Origin: an uncultured Peptococcaceae bacterium | GTDB taxonomy: Bacteria; Bacillota; Desulfitobacteriia; Desulfitobacteriales; Syntrophobotulaceae | Assembly (NCBI GenBank): GCA_937892995.1 | Contig: CALBJS010000093.1 | Location: forward strand, 1 to 11,929 | Length of the DNA: 11,929 bases | Reading direction: 5' to 3' | In this document: positions 1 through 5,970 of the stretch, one piece after another | How positions within the stretch are numbered: position 1 is the stretch's first letter | How the letters are laid out: each line of letters opens with the position of its first letter | Notes under the pieces: model-generated | Databases searched by the model: none | What the model saw: the letters and a program-made list of their open reading frames with translations, nothing else | Told to the model about the DNA's origin: nothing | Translations under genes and position numbers: made by a program

Positions 1-309
1 CATAATTCTGCCCGGTTTAACAACGGCAACCCAGTACTCGGGGGTACCTTTACCGCTTCCCATACGGGTCTCAGCCGGTTTTGCAGTAATTGGTCTGTCA
101 GGAAAAATATTTATCCAAACTTTACCGCCACGTCTGATATAACGAGTCATCGCAATACGAGCCGCCTCAATCTGACGATTGGTAATCCAACCATTTTCAA
201 GAGCCATCAAACCGTATTCACCATAAACTACTTTGGTTCCCTTCTGAGCTTTTCCTTTTAAAGAAGGGCGATGTTGTTTACGACGTTTTACTCTGGTAGG
301 TACAAGCAT
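1..309 (-). CDS. rplP: 50S ribosomal protein L16, 5' part (cut by left edge)
   Basis: This encodes the first 103 residues of large-subunit protein L16, which binds 23S rRNA near the A site and peptidyl-transferase centre. The protein begins MLVPTRVKRRKQHR and contains the family stretches RQIEAARIAMTRYIRRGGKVWI and WVAVVKPGRIM. L16 is usually about 140-147 residues, so roughly 40 C-terminal residues lie beyond position 1. The ATG at 309-307 follows the rpsC stop by one base (TAAGATG). Its ribosome binding site, GGAGGA, lies inside the last codons of rpsC, so translation is probably coupled to S3. The order rpsC-rplP is the standard S10 operon order. The identification is secure and only the 3' end is unseen. 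Confidence 0.97.
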   Translation of the reverse strand, partial: MLVPTRVKRRKQHRPSLKGKAQKGTKVVYGEYGLMALENGWITNRQIEAARIAMTRYIRRGGKVWINIFPDRPITAKPAETRMGSGKGTPEYWVAVVKPGRIM

Positions 310-310
310 C

Positions 311-970
311 TTATAATCCTCCTTCCTCCTGAGCGACCTTCTTGGCAGGAAGAACTTCGCCACGGTAAATCCATACTTTTACACCAATTTTACCGTAAGT
401 TGTATTGGCTTCGGCAAATCCGTAATCAATATCTGCACGAAGGGTATGAAGGGGCACTTTTCCCTCGTTATACCATTCCGTACGAGCGATTTCTGCACCA
501 CCAAGTCGTCCGCTACATGAGATTTTAACTCCTTGAGCACCTGCACGCATGGTGCGTCCTACTGTTTGTTTCATTGCCCTCCGGAAAGAAACACGTTTTT
601 CTAGTTGTTGGGCAACGCTCTCAGCTACGAGCTTAGCATCCAATTCCGGTCTTTTTACTTCTACGATATTAACCGCTACCTGTTTGCCGGTCATAGCCTC
701 CAGTATTTTACGCAAGTTCTCTACTTCCGCACCACCGCGGCCAATCACGATTCCCGGCTTAGCGGCATGGACAGATACTTTGACTCTGTTTGCTGCTCTT
801 TCTATTTCAACCTTGGGAATCCCAGCTTGTTTTAGTTTATTAAATATAAATTTACGAATTTTTAGATCTTCGTGAAGGAGCTCTGCGTAGTTCTTATCGG
901 CATACCAGCGACCTTCCCATGAATGAATGATGCCGATACGAAGACCTTTTGGGTTTACTTTTTGACCCAT
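311..970 (-). CDS. rpsC: 30S ribosomal protein S3
   Basis: S3 lies at the mRNA entry side of the small subunit head and contributes to mRNA unwinding. The product has 219 residues, matching Firmicute S3 (about 218). It opens with the family N-terminus MGQKVNPKGLRIGI. A KH domain follows, with its GRGG loop at residues 77-80, and then the S3 C-terminal domain with GRLGGAEIARTEWY. An in-frame ATG 11 codons upstream (1003) exists, but it would add a non-conserved extension inside rplV. The ATG at 970 is preceded by AAGGAGG and matches the family start. The rplV stop is 7 nt away, and the ribosome binding site lies within the last rplV codons, which implies coupling. Confidence 0.98.
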   Translation of the reverse strand: MGQKVNPKGLRIGIIHSWEGRWYADKNYAELLHEDLKIRKFIFNKLKQAGIPKVEIERAANRVKVSVHAAKPGIVIGRGGAEVENLRKILEAMTGKQVAVNIVEVKRPELDAKLVAESVAQQLEKRVSFRRAMKQTVGRTMRAGAQGVKISCSGRLGGAEIARTEWYNEGKVPLHTLRADIDYGFAEANTTYGKIGVKVWIYRGEVLPAKKVAQEEGGL

Positions 971-977
971 GCTTTGT

Positions 978-1319
978 CTATTCCTCCTTCTTATCGCCAA
1001 CAACCACAGTAATGTGACTAGTCCGCTTCCGGATTCTGTCAGCTCTGCCCTGTGCTCGAGGCTTGATGCGTTTCATCGTTGGTCCCTGATCCACAAATAC
1101 CTTAGTTACATATAGATCATCCGGACTCATTTCCAGATTGTGTTCAGCATTAGCAACTGCTGATTTTAGCACTTTACTGACAGGTTCAGTCGATAAGTTC
1201 GGTGTGAACCTTAAGATTGCAAGTGCTTCCCCTACTTTCTTACCACGAATCAAATCTACAACCTGGCGCACCTTGCGAGGAGAGATACGGATAAATTTTG
1301 CAACTGCTTTGGTTTCCAT
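978..1319 (-). CDS. rplV: 50S ribosomal protein L22
   Basis: L22 folds with 23S rRNA, and its beta-hairpin lines the peptide exit tunnel. The product is 113 residues, the normal Firmicute length. It begins METKAVAKFIRISPRKVRQV and has the conserved core KSAVANAEHN. The extended hairpin loop region (about residues 80-100, DQGPTMKRIKPRAQGRADRI) is intact, with no deletion of the kind linked to macrolide resistance. The ATG follows the rpsS stop by 20 nt, with GAGGAGG-like spacing upstream. The C-terminal codons GATAAGAAGGAGGAA encode DKKEE and also supply the rpsC ribosome binding site. Confidence 0.98.
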   Translation of the reverse strand: METKAVAKFIRISPRKVRQVVDLIRGKKVGEALAILRFTPNLSTEPVSKVLKSAVANAEHNLEMSPDDLYVTKVFVDQGPTMKRIKPRAQGRADRIRKRTSHITVVVGDKKEE

Positions 1320-1339
1320 TGATTTTAACCTCCTCTCAA

Positions 1340-1621
1340 TTAGCGTAAGCCGCTCGATTTTTCACTTCCGGCGTGTCCTTTAAAGGTTCGAGTTGGCGAA
1401 AATTCGCCAAGTTTATGCCCAACCATATCTTCCGTAATATATATCGGCACATGTTTACGTCCATCATGGACCGCTATCGTGTGTCCAATCATCTGTGGAA
1501 AAATAGTCGATCTTCTCGACCAAGTTTTTAACACTTTCTTTTCGCCGGCTTGGTTCATATTTTCAATCCGTTTTAGCAGGCGAGCACTAGCATACGGCCC
1601 TTTTTTAAGAGATCTGCCCAT
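1340..1621 (-). CDS. rpsS: 30S ribosomal protein S19
   Basis: S19 sits in the head of the small subunit, pairs with S13 and contacts the A-site finger bridge. The product is 93 residues, the usual length. It begins MGRSLKKGPYASARLLKRIE and carries the signature IGHTIAVHDGRKHVPIYI followed by HKLGEFSPTRTFKGH. The ATG at 1621-1619 has AAAGGAGA upstream. The rplB stop is 21 nt away. It sits between rplB and rplV in the standard S10 operon order. Confidence 0.98.
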   Translation of the reverse strand: MGRSLKKGPYASARLLKRIENMNQAGEKKVLKTWSRRSTIFPQMIGHTIAVHDGRKHVPIYITEDMVGHKLGEFSPTRTFKGHAGSEKSSGLR

Positions 1622-1642
1622 TCTGAGGTCTCCTTTCGCTTA

Positions 1643-2470
1643 CTACTTATCTCGACGCTTGACGATGAATTTATTACTTTGGTTCTTCTTCTTACGAGTT
1701 TTAGCACCAAGGGCGGGTTTGCCCCATGGAGTAACAGGATTCCGTCCGATCGGTGAGCGTCCTTCACCACCGCCATGAGGGTGATCCACCGGGTTCATAA
1801 CCGAACCACGAACTGTAGGACGTTTTCCAAGCCAACGGCTTCTTCCTGCTTTACCGATGGTAACATTCTCATGATCCAGATTTCCTACCTGCCCGATTGT
1901 GGCCCGACATTCGAGATGGATCATTCTCATCTCCCCGGATGGAAGCCTTAAGGTAGCATAATTTCCTTCCTTAGCCATAAGCTGAGCTGATCCTCCGGCT
2001 GAGCGAACTAGCTGACCACCTTTACCAGCTTTCATCTCGATATTATGAATATGAGTTCCCACCGGGATGTTTCTGAGCTTTAAGGTATTGCCGATCTTGA
2101 TATCCGCACCATCGCCATTTAATATTTCCTGGCCAATTTGAAGACCATTAGGAGCAATAATATAAGCTTTAAACCCATCAGCATAATTGAGTAGGGCAAT
2201 ATTAGCAGAACGATTAGGATCGTATTCAATACTTGCTACCCTTGCAGGAACCCCATCTTTATTTCTTTTAAAATCAATCAGACGATAACGCCTTTTATGG
2301 CCACCACCTCGGTGCCGTACTGTCACGCGACCCTCACTGTTTCTTCCTGCCTTACTGTGCAGGGGAGCGAGAAGGGAACGTTCCGGTTCTGTCCTGGTTA
2401 TTTCTTCGAAAGTAAGAGCTGTCATCTGTCTGCGACCTGGAGTTGTCGGTTTATATGATCTTATAGGCAT
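1643..2470 (-). CDS. rplB: 50S ribosomal protein L2
   Basis: L2 is a primary 23S rRNA binder needed for subunit association and for the peptidyl-transferase region. The product is 275 residues, against the usual 273-277. It begins MPIRSYKPTTPGRRQMTAL, includes RHRGGGHKRRYRLIDFKR in the N-terminal domain, and has the C-terminal signature MNPVDHPHGGGEGRSPIGR with the conserved functional histidine. The C-terminus is a lysine-rich tail (TRKKKNQSNKFIVKRRDK). The ATG is preceded by AAAGGAGGG, 30 nt after the rplW stop. The gene ends in tandem stops, TAG then TAA in frame (1640-1645). Confidence 0.98.
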   Translation of the reverse strand: MPIRSYKPTTPGRRQMTALTFEEITRTEPERSLLAPLHSKAGRNSEGRVTVRHRGGGHKRRYRLIDFKRNKDGVPARVASIEYDPNRSANIALLNYADGFKAYIIAPNGLQIGQEILNGDGADIKIGNTLKLRNIPVGTHIHNIEMKAGKGGQLVRSAGGSAQLMAKEGNYATLRLPSGEMRMIHLECRATIGQVGNLDHENVTIGKAGRSRWLGKRPTVRGSVMNPVDHPHGGGEGRSPIGRNPVTPWGKPALGAKTRKKKNQSNKFIVKRRDK

Positions 2471-2500
2471 TATTTTCTCCCTCCTTTGCCTTGAGTTTTC

Positions 2501-2788
2501 TTACAGACCTGCAAATCCTTCGATTTTGTTACCGGGTTTCAGAGTAACTATGGCTTTTTTCTTATCCGAAGTCTTACCAACATAGCGACCCATACGTTTC
2601 TCTTTGCCCTTGACTTTTAAGGTACGAACTTCATCGACTTGAACCTTAAACATTTTTTCTACTGCCGATTTGATTTCGATCTTATTAGCTGCAGTATTCA
2701 CCCAGAAAGTATATTTAGCTTCTTCCACCATCCCTACCGATTTTTCGGAAATAACAGGACGGATAAGGACATCACGAGCATCACGCAT
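2501..2788 (-). CDS. rplW: 50S ribosomal protein L23
   Basis: L23 lies at the exit of the peptide tunnel and is the docking site for trigger factor and the signal recognition particle. The product is 95 residues, normal for the family. It begins MRDARDVLIRPVISEKS (the RPVISEKS motif is characteristic), followed by the extended arm rich in Lys and Arg (about residues 58-78, KVKGKEKRMGRYVGKTSDKK). The ATG lies inside the end of rplD: the two genes overlap by 8 nt (ATGCGTGA, 2788-2781), so translation is probably coupled. Confidence 0.98.
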   Translation of the reverse strand: MRDARDVLIRPVISEKSVGMVEEAKYTFWVNTAANKIEIKSAVEKMFKVQVDEVRTLKVKGKEKRMGRYVGKTSDKKKAIVTLKPGNKIEGFAGL

Positions 2789-3410
2789 TCTTAAGCACCT
2801 CCTCTGTCTTCATAACAGCAGCTTTGCTAAAGACTACGACATCATGTTTTAAAAGATCAACAATATTTAAAGCATCTGCTCTTGTTGTAAGCACTCCCTG
2901 AATATTCCGAGCCGAATATTGAACATTCTGGTCGTTGTTATCCATGACTAAAAGTGCTTTTTTGTTTACTTTTAGAGCTTCCAGTAACTTTACCATATCT
3001 TTAGTTTTTGGCTTTTCAAAATTTAATTGTTCTACTACGATAAGGTTATTATTGTTTATCTTACTGGAAAGAGCTGAGCAAAGAGCTAATCTCTTTACTT
3101 TTTTGGGTAGTTTTTTACTATAATCTCTTGGCTTCGGCCCGAAGACTATACCGCCGCCCCTCCAGAGAGGAGAACGAATGGTCCCTGCTCTCGCACGTCC
3201 TGTACCCTTTTGTCTCCAGGGCTTACGTCCGCCACCCCTGACTTCACTACGTCCCAGCGTAGAATGGGTACCGACTCTGGCATTAGCCAATTGAGCTACC
3301 ACAGCCGTGTGCATTACATGGACATTCGGTTCAATACCAAATATCTGTTCACTCAATTCCATTTCCCCAACCTGAGCTCCTTGCATGTTTACTATCTGTA
3401 CCTTAGGCAT
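2781..3410 (-). CDS. rplD: 50S ribosomal protein L4
   Basis: L4 binds 23S rRNA early in assembly and sends a long loop into the exit tunnel. In E. coli it also represses the S10 operon. The product is 209 residues, close to the usual 205-207. The tunnel loop, about residues 45-100, carries the conserved GRKPWRQKGTGRARAGTIRSP segment with no change seen at the macrolide-associated positions. The ATG at 3410 follows AAAGGAGG with 8-nt spacing. A second ATG that overlaps the end of the binding site (GGAGGATG) is out of frame with L4 and is not the start. The 3' end overlaps the start of rplW. Whether L4 regulates its own operon here is unknown; see the leader upstream of rplC. Confidence 0.98.
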   Translation of the reverse strand: MPKVQIVNMQGAQVGEMELSEQIFGIEPNVHVMHTAVVAQLANARVGTHSTLGRSEVRGGGRKPWRQKGTGRARAGTIRSPLWRGGGIVFGPKPRDYSKKLPKKVKRLALCSALSSKINNNNLIVVEQLNFEKPKTKDMVKLLEALKVNKKALLVMDNNDQNVQYSARNIQGVLTTRADALNIVDLLKHDVVVFSKAAVMKTEEVLKNA

Positions 3411-3435
3411 TGCTTCATCCTCCTTTCTTCATGGA

Positions 3436-4065
3436 TTACTTCGCTTTTACAGATTCTTTCAGTATAAGCAGGCTCTTCTTTGCACCAGGTACGCATCCTT
3501 TGACAAGGATGATATTTTTATCAGCATCAACCTTGACGACTTCTAGGTTTTGAACTGTAACCCTTTCTCCACCCATCCGTCCAGGTAAATTTCTTCCTTT
3601 GAAGACCCGAGCTGGCCCTTTCGCACCCATGGAACCTGTACCCCGGTGGTATTTAGAACCATGAGCCATCGGCCCACGACGCCCGCCATGCCGTTTATGC
3701 ATGCCGGCAAACCCTTTACCTTTGGAAGTTCCCACTACATCGACCTTGTCTCCAATAGCGAAGAGATCTGCCTTAATTTCCTGACCTACTTCATAACTAT
3801 CAACTTCAGCAGTTCTAAATTCTCTTACGAAGCGCAATGTTCTTGCTCCTGCTTTTTTGAAGTGACCGATTTCGGGTTTGGATGCGAGATTTTCTCTCAT
3901 TTCATCATAGCCCACCTGAATTGCGTTGTAACCGTCTGAAGCTTCAGTTTTCTTCTGTAGAACAAAACACGGCCCGGCTTGAACCACGGTTACCGGAATG
4001 ACCTTGCCATCCTCTGTAAAGATTTGGGTCATACCCACTTTTCTCCCCAGAATTCCTCTAGACAC
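3436..4065 (-). CDS. rplC: 50S ribosomal protein L3 (GTG start)
   Basis: L3 is an early-assembly protein whose central loop reaches toward the peptidyl-transferase centre. The product is 209 residues, normal length. It begins (M)SRGILGRKVGMTQIF, and the loop signature around residues 118-145 is intact (KGKGFAGMHKRHGGRRGP, then HGSKYHRGTGSMGA). The start codon is GTG (4065-4063), which places the family N-terminus correctly. AGGAGG at 4073-4078 lies 7 nt upstream. This gene opens the tightly packed part of the S10 operon, and unlike in most bacteria it is separated from rpsJ by 184 nt. That spacer contains a candidate promoter and two hairpins, so L3 and everything after it may be controlled separately from S10. 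Confidence 0.97.
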   Translation of the reverse strand: MSRGILGRKVGMTQIFTEDGKVIPVTVVQAGPCFVLQKKTEASDGYNAIQVGYDEMRENLASKPEIGHFKKAGARTLRFVREFRTAEVDSYEVGQEIKADLFAIGDKVDVVGTSKGKGFAGMHKRHGGRRGPMAHGSKYHRGTGSMGAKGPARVFKGRNLPGRMGGERVTVQNLEVVKVDADKNIILVKGCVPGAKKSLLILKESVKAK

Positions 4066-4080
4066 GACGCCACCTCCTAT

Positions 4081-4122
4081 ACACTTTGAAGTGCACCGGT
4101 TTAGTCCGGAGCACGAGAGTGT
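4081..4122 (-). promoter_or_regulatory. Extended hairpin directly before the rplC ribosome binding site
   Basis: Read on the transcript strand, three nested arms pair: ACACT with AGTGT at the base, GTGC with GCAC, then CCGG with CCGG closing an ACTAAA loop. Small internal mismatches and loops separate the arms. The base of the hairpin ends two bases before AGGAGG, the L3 ribosome binding site. There is no U-tract, so it is not an intrinsic terminator. It could control access to the L3 ribosome binding site, possibly as a ribosomal protein binding site. The structure is seen; the role is inferred. Confidence 0.5.
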
Positions 4123-4161
4123 CTAAAATTTTTAATAATTCCCTGGGAATCTTTTATGAAC

Positions 4162-4195
4162 AACACGCCGGAGATGTACCACACCTCCGGGTGTT
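4162..4195 (-). promoter_or_regulatory. Strong hairpin in the rpsJ-rplC spacer
   Basis: The arms AACAC-CCGGAG (transcript order) and CTCCGG-C-GTGTT form an 11-bp stem with one bulged base. An 11-nt loop can pair further (TGT with ACA around GGT). The sequence after it is GTTCATAAAAG, with no U-tract, so a simple intrinsic terminator is unlikely. It lies just downstream of the candidate promoter at 4215-4244, which would put it in the 5' leader of the rplC transcript. It may be a regulatory or mRNA-stabilising element. Confidence 0.5.
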
Positions 4196-4214
4196 TCGCA
4201 TAACAAACATAAAT

Positions 4215-4244
4215 ATTTTACCACAGTCTTTTAAAGAATGCCAG
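4215..4244 (-). promoter_or_regulatory. Candidate sigma-A promoter upstream of rplC
   Basis: On the minus strand the -10 box is TAAAAT (4220-4215), extended by TGG just upstream. The -35 box is CTGGCA (4244-4239), four of six matches to TTGACA, with an 18-nt spacer. It begins just past the rpsJ stop. The predicted start would be near 4208, giving a leader of roughly 140 nt before the GTG of rplC. The -10 element is good and the -35 is moderate. Unproven. Confidence 0.45.
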
Positions 4245-4249
4245 TATAA

Positions 4250-4555
4250 TTATAATTTAATTTCAATATCTACTCCTGATGGAAGATCTAATCTCATAAG
4301 AGCGTCTACGGTTTTTGAGGTAGGATCAATAATGTCGATCAGTCTCTTGTGAGTCCTCATCTCAAACTGTTCACGTGAATCTTTATTAACGTGAGGAGAA
4401 CGCAGTATTGTATAGATACTTTTCTCAGTTGGTAGAGGAATAGGGCCGCTTACGCTGGCACCGGTTCTTTTAGCGGTCTCTACAATTCTTTCGGCAGATT
4501 GATCAAGTGTCTTATGATCAAAAGCTTTGAGCCTTATTCTAATTTTTTGGTTCAT
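4250..4555 (-). CDS. rpsJ: 30S ribosomal protein S10 (NusE)
   Basis: S10 belongs to the small subunit head and also pairs with NusB in transcription antitermination. The product is 101 residues against the usual 102-103. It begins MNQKIRIRLKAFDHKTLDQSA, carries GPIPLPTEKSIYTILRSPHVNKDSREQFEMRTH in two adjoining stretches, and ends DLPSGVDIEIKL. The long loop of residues about 50-62 is intact. AGGAGGT (4564-4570) lies 8 nt before the ATG. The gene is flanked by long structured spacers (161 nt from tuf, 184 nt to rplC), which is unusual for a gene that normally opens the S10 operon in one piece. Confidence 0.98.
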   Translation of the reverse strand: MNQKIRIRLKAFDHKTLDQSAERIVETAKRTGASVSGPIPLPTEKSIYTILRSPHVNKDSREQFEMRTHKRLIDIIDPTSKTVDALMRLDLPSGVDIEIKL

Positions 4556-4578
4556 ATTCGAGTACCTCCTGAATTTTG

Positions 4579-4595
4579 AGCCTGTTCAACAGGCT
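4579..4595 (-). repeat. Perfect inverted repeat before the rpsJ ribosome binding site
   Basis: AGCCTGTT and AACAGGCT flank a single central base, making an 8-bp palindrome whose 3' arm ends 8 nt before AGGAGG of rpsJ. In RNA it would fold as a short-loop hairpin. It has no following U-tract on the transcript strand. It may modulate S10 translation or protect an mRNA 5' end; its function is unknown. Confidence 0.4.
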
Positions 4596-4604
4596 TATTT
4601 ACGC

Positions 4605-4645
4605 AAAAATTCCCTGCTACAAGGCGGAGTCACCTAGTAGTAGCA
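4605..4645 (-). terminator. Possible weak terminator or attenuator between tuf and rpsJ
   Basis: On the transcript strand TGCTAC pairs with GTAGCA. An inner AGGTG/CGCCT stem (one G-U pair) closes an ACTC loop. The stem is followed by GGGAA and then five U residues (4609-4605). The U-tract is separated from the stem by five bases, so termination would be inefficient at best. It lies about 50 nt before rpsJ. It could also be an attenuator for rpsJ expression. Confidence 0.35.
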
Positions 4646-4665
4646 ACCTTTTACGCTGAGTAGAA

Positions 4666-4693
4666 GGGAAGCTGCTTTAAAGTGCAGCTTCCC
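4666..4693 (-). terminator. Perfect 10-bp hairpin after tuf
   Basis: GGGAAGCTGC and GCAGCTTCCC form a perfect 10-bp stem with an 8-nt loop, beginning 23 nt after the tuf stop. The bases that follow (TTCTACTCAGCG) contain only a poor U-tract. It may be a leaky terminator, an RNase processing boundary, or a stabiliser of the abundant tuf mRNA 3' end. Confidence 0.45.
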
Positions 4694-4716
4694 ATTATCT
4701 ATATCTGTTTGATTAT

Positions 4717-5919
4717 TCAATCAAGAACCTTACCAACTACACCGGCACCGACTGTACGTCCACCTTCACGGATAGCGAAACGTAGTCCTTCTTCCATAGC
4801 AATCGGAGTAATTAGTTCACACTCGATGGTGATATCATCACCAGGCATGATCATTTCTACACCTTCAGGAAGTTTAATGACACCGGTAACGTCTGTTGTC
4901 CGGAAGTAAAATTGAGGACGGTAATTATTGAAGAACGGTGTATGACGACCACCCTCTTCTTTACTAAGAACATAGATCTGCCCGGAGAATTTCGTATGTG
5001 CTTTGATAGTTCCGGGTTTAGCCAAAACTTGGCCGCGTTCAATCTCTTTACGCTCAACCCCACGGAGAAGAGCACCGATGTTATCACCGGCTTGGGCCTG
5101 ATCTAGAAGTTTACGGAACATTTCTACACCTGTACAAACAGTCTTACGTGGTTTTTCGGCCAAACCAACGATTTCAAGCTCTTCACCGACTTTTAGTACC
5201 CCACGTTCCACACGTCCGGTAGCCACAGTTCCACGTCCGGTAATGGTGAACACGTCTTCCACCGGCATAAGGAAGGGCTTATCAGTTTGACGTTCCGGTT
5301 GAGGAATATAAGCATCGACAGCATCCATTAGTTCCCAGATTTTGCCACACCATGGACACTCTTTAGTTCCGCAACCACATTCTAAAGCTTTAAGGCCAGA
5401 GCCGATAACAACAGGGACATCGTCACCCGGAAATTCATATTCACTTAAGAGTTCACGAACTTCCATTTCAACCAGTTCAAGTAATTCAGGATCATCAACC
5501 ATATCAGCTTTGTTTAACCAAACAACGATGTAAGGTACACCTACTTGACGAGCAAGCAAAATGTGTTCGCGGGTCTGAGGCATCGGGCCGTCAGCAGCAG
5601 AAACGACAAGGATCGCTCCGTCCATTTGAGCAGCACCGGTAATCATGTTCTTAACATAGTCAGCATGTCCTGGGCAGTCAACGTGTGCATAGTGGCGATT
5701 ATCAGTCTCGTATTCCACGTGGGAAGTAGAGATAGTGATGCCACGCTCGCGCTCTTCAGGTGCTTTGTCAATTTGATCAAAAGCTATAGCAGATCCACCA
5801 CCTGCTTTGGATAAGCAAAGTGTAATAGCAGCGGTGGTTGTAGTTTTACCATGGTCAACGTGACCAATGGTGCCTACATTAACGTGAGGTTTACTACGTT
5901 CAAATTTTTGTTTAGCCAT
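4717..5919 (-). CDS. tuf: Elongation factor Tu with a four-cysteine insertion
   Basis: EF-Tu carries aminoacyl-tRNA to the ribosomal A site as a GTP complex. The product is 400 residues, a little above the common 394-397. G-domain motifs are GHVDHGKT (19-26), RGITI (59-63), DCPGH (81-85, with the catalytic His85) and NKAD (136-139). The next motif reads GSGLK (173-177), where most EF-Tu have SAL. Domains II and III follow with GRGTVATGRVERG and HTPFFNNYRPQFYFRTTDVTG. Immediately after SGLKALE there is CGCGTKECPWCGK (C181, C183, C188, C191), a zinc-ribbon-like cluster in place of the usual short GDxEWE-type segment. Such an insertion is, to my recollection, found in some clostridial EF-Tu. AAGGAG lies 12 nt before the ATG, and fusA ends 51 nt upstream. 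Only one tuf copy is in the window. Confidence 0.98.
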   Translation of the reverse strand: MAKQKFERSKPHVNVGTIGHVDHGKTTTTAAITLCLSKAGGGSAIAFDQIDKAPEERERGITISTSHVEYETDNRHYAHVDCPGHADYVKNMITGAAQMDGAILVVSAADGPMPQTREHILLARQVGVPYIVVWLNKADMVDDPELLELVEMEVRELLSEYEFPGDDVPVVIGSGLKALECGCGTKECPWCGKIWELMDAVDAYIPQPERQTDKPFLMPVEDVFTITGRGTVATGRVERGVLKVGEELEIVGLAEKPRKTVCTGVEMFRKLLDQAQAGDNIGALLRGVERKEIERGQVLAKPGTIKAHTKFSGQIYVLSKEEGGRHTPFFNNYRPQFYFRTTDVTGVIKLPEGVEMIMPGDDITIECELITPIAMEEGLRFAIREGGRTVGAGVVGKVLD

Positions 5920-5932
5920 TTTAGATCTTCAC

Positions 5933-5955
5933 TCCTTAAATACCTTAAATTTAAG
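5933..5955 (-). repeat. Tandem SD-like repeat and palindrome before tuf
   Basis: On the transcript strand ATTTAAGG occurs twice in tandem with a 9-nt period, and the second copy continues as AAGGAG, the tuf ribosome binding site. The first copy overlaps a perfect 12-base palindrome, CTTAAATTTAAG (5944-5955). The repeat may give two ribosome landing sites or be chance in an AT-rich spacer. Confidence 0.35.
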
Positions 5956-5970
5956 ATGTTTTATATTTTT

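Noticed and set aside
971..1003. An 11-codon upstream extension of rpsC
   Set aside because: It lies within the end of rplV, is not conserved in S3, and the internal ATG has a proper ribosome binding site.
4138..4150. Palindrome ATTCCC-T-GGGAAT in the rpsJ-rplC spacer
   Set aside because: The stem in RNA is only about 5 bp with a 3-nt loop and no U-tract; kept as part of the spacer description rather than a separate element.
4101..4184. Possible short leader peptide (GTG start, 27 codons) in the rpsJ-rplC spacer
   Set aside because: The GTG overlaps its would-be ribosome binding site GGAGG within a hairpin, so initiation is not credible, and there is no run of control codons.
4694..4724. 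Promoter-like pair TTGATT and GATAAT on the minus strand at the end of tuf
   Set aside because: The spacer is 19 nt and the elements fall in tuf coding sequence and at the foot of the 10-bp hairpin; too weak to list as a promoter.
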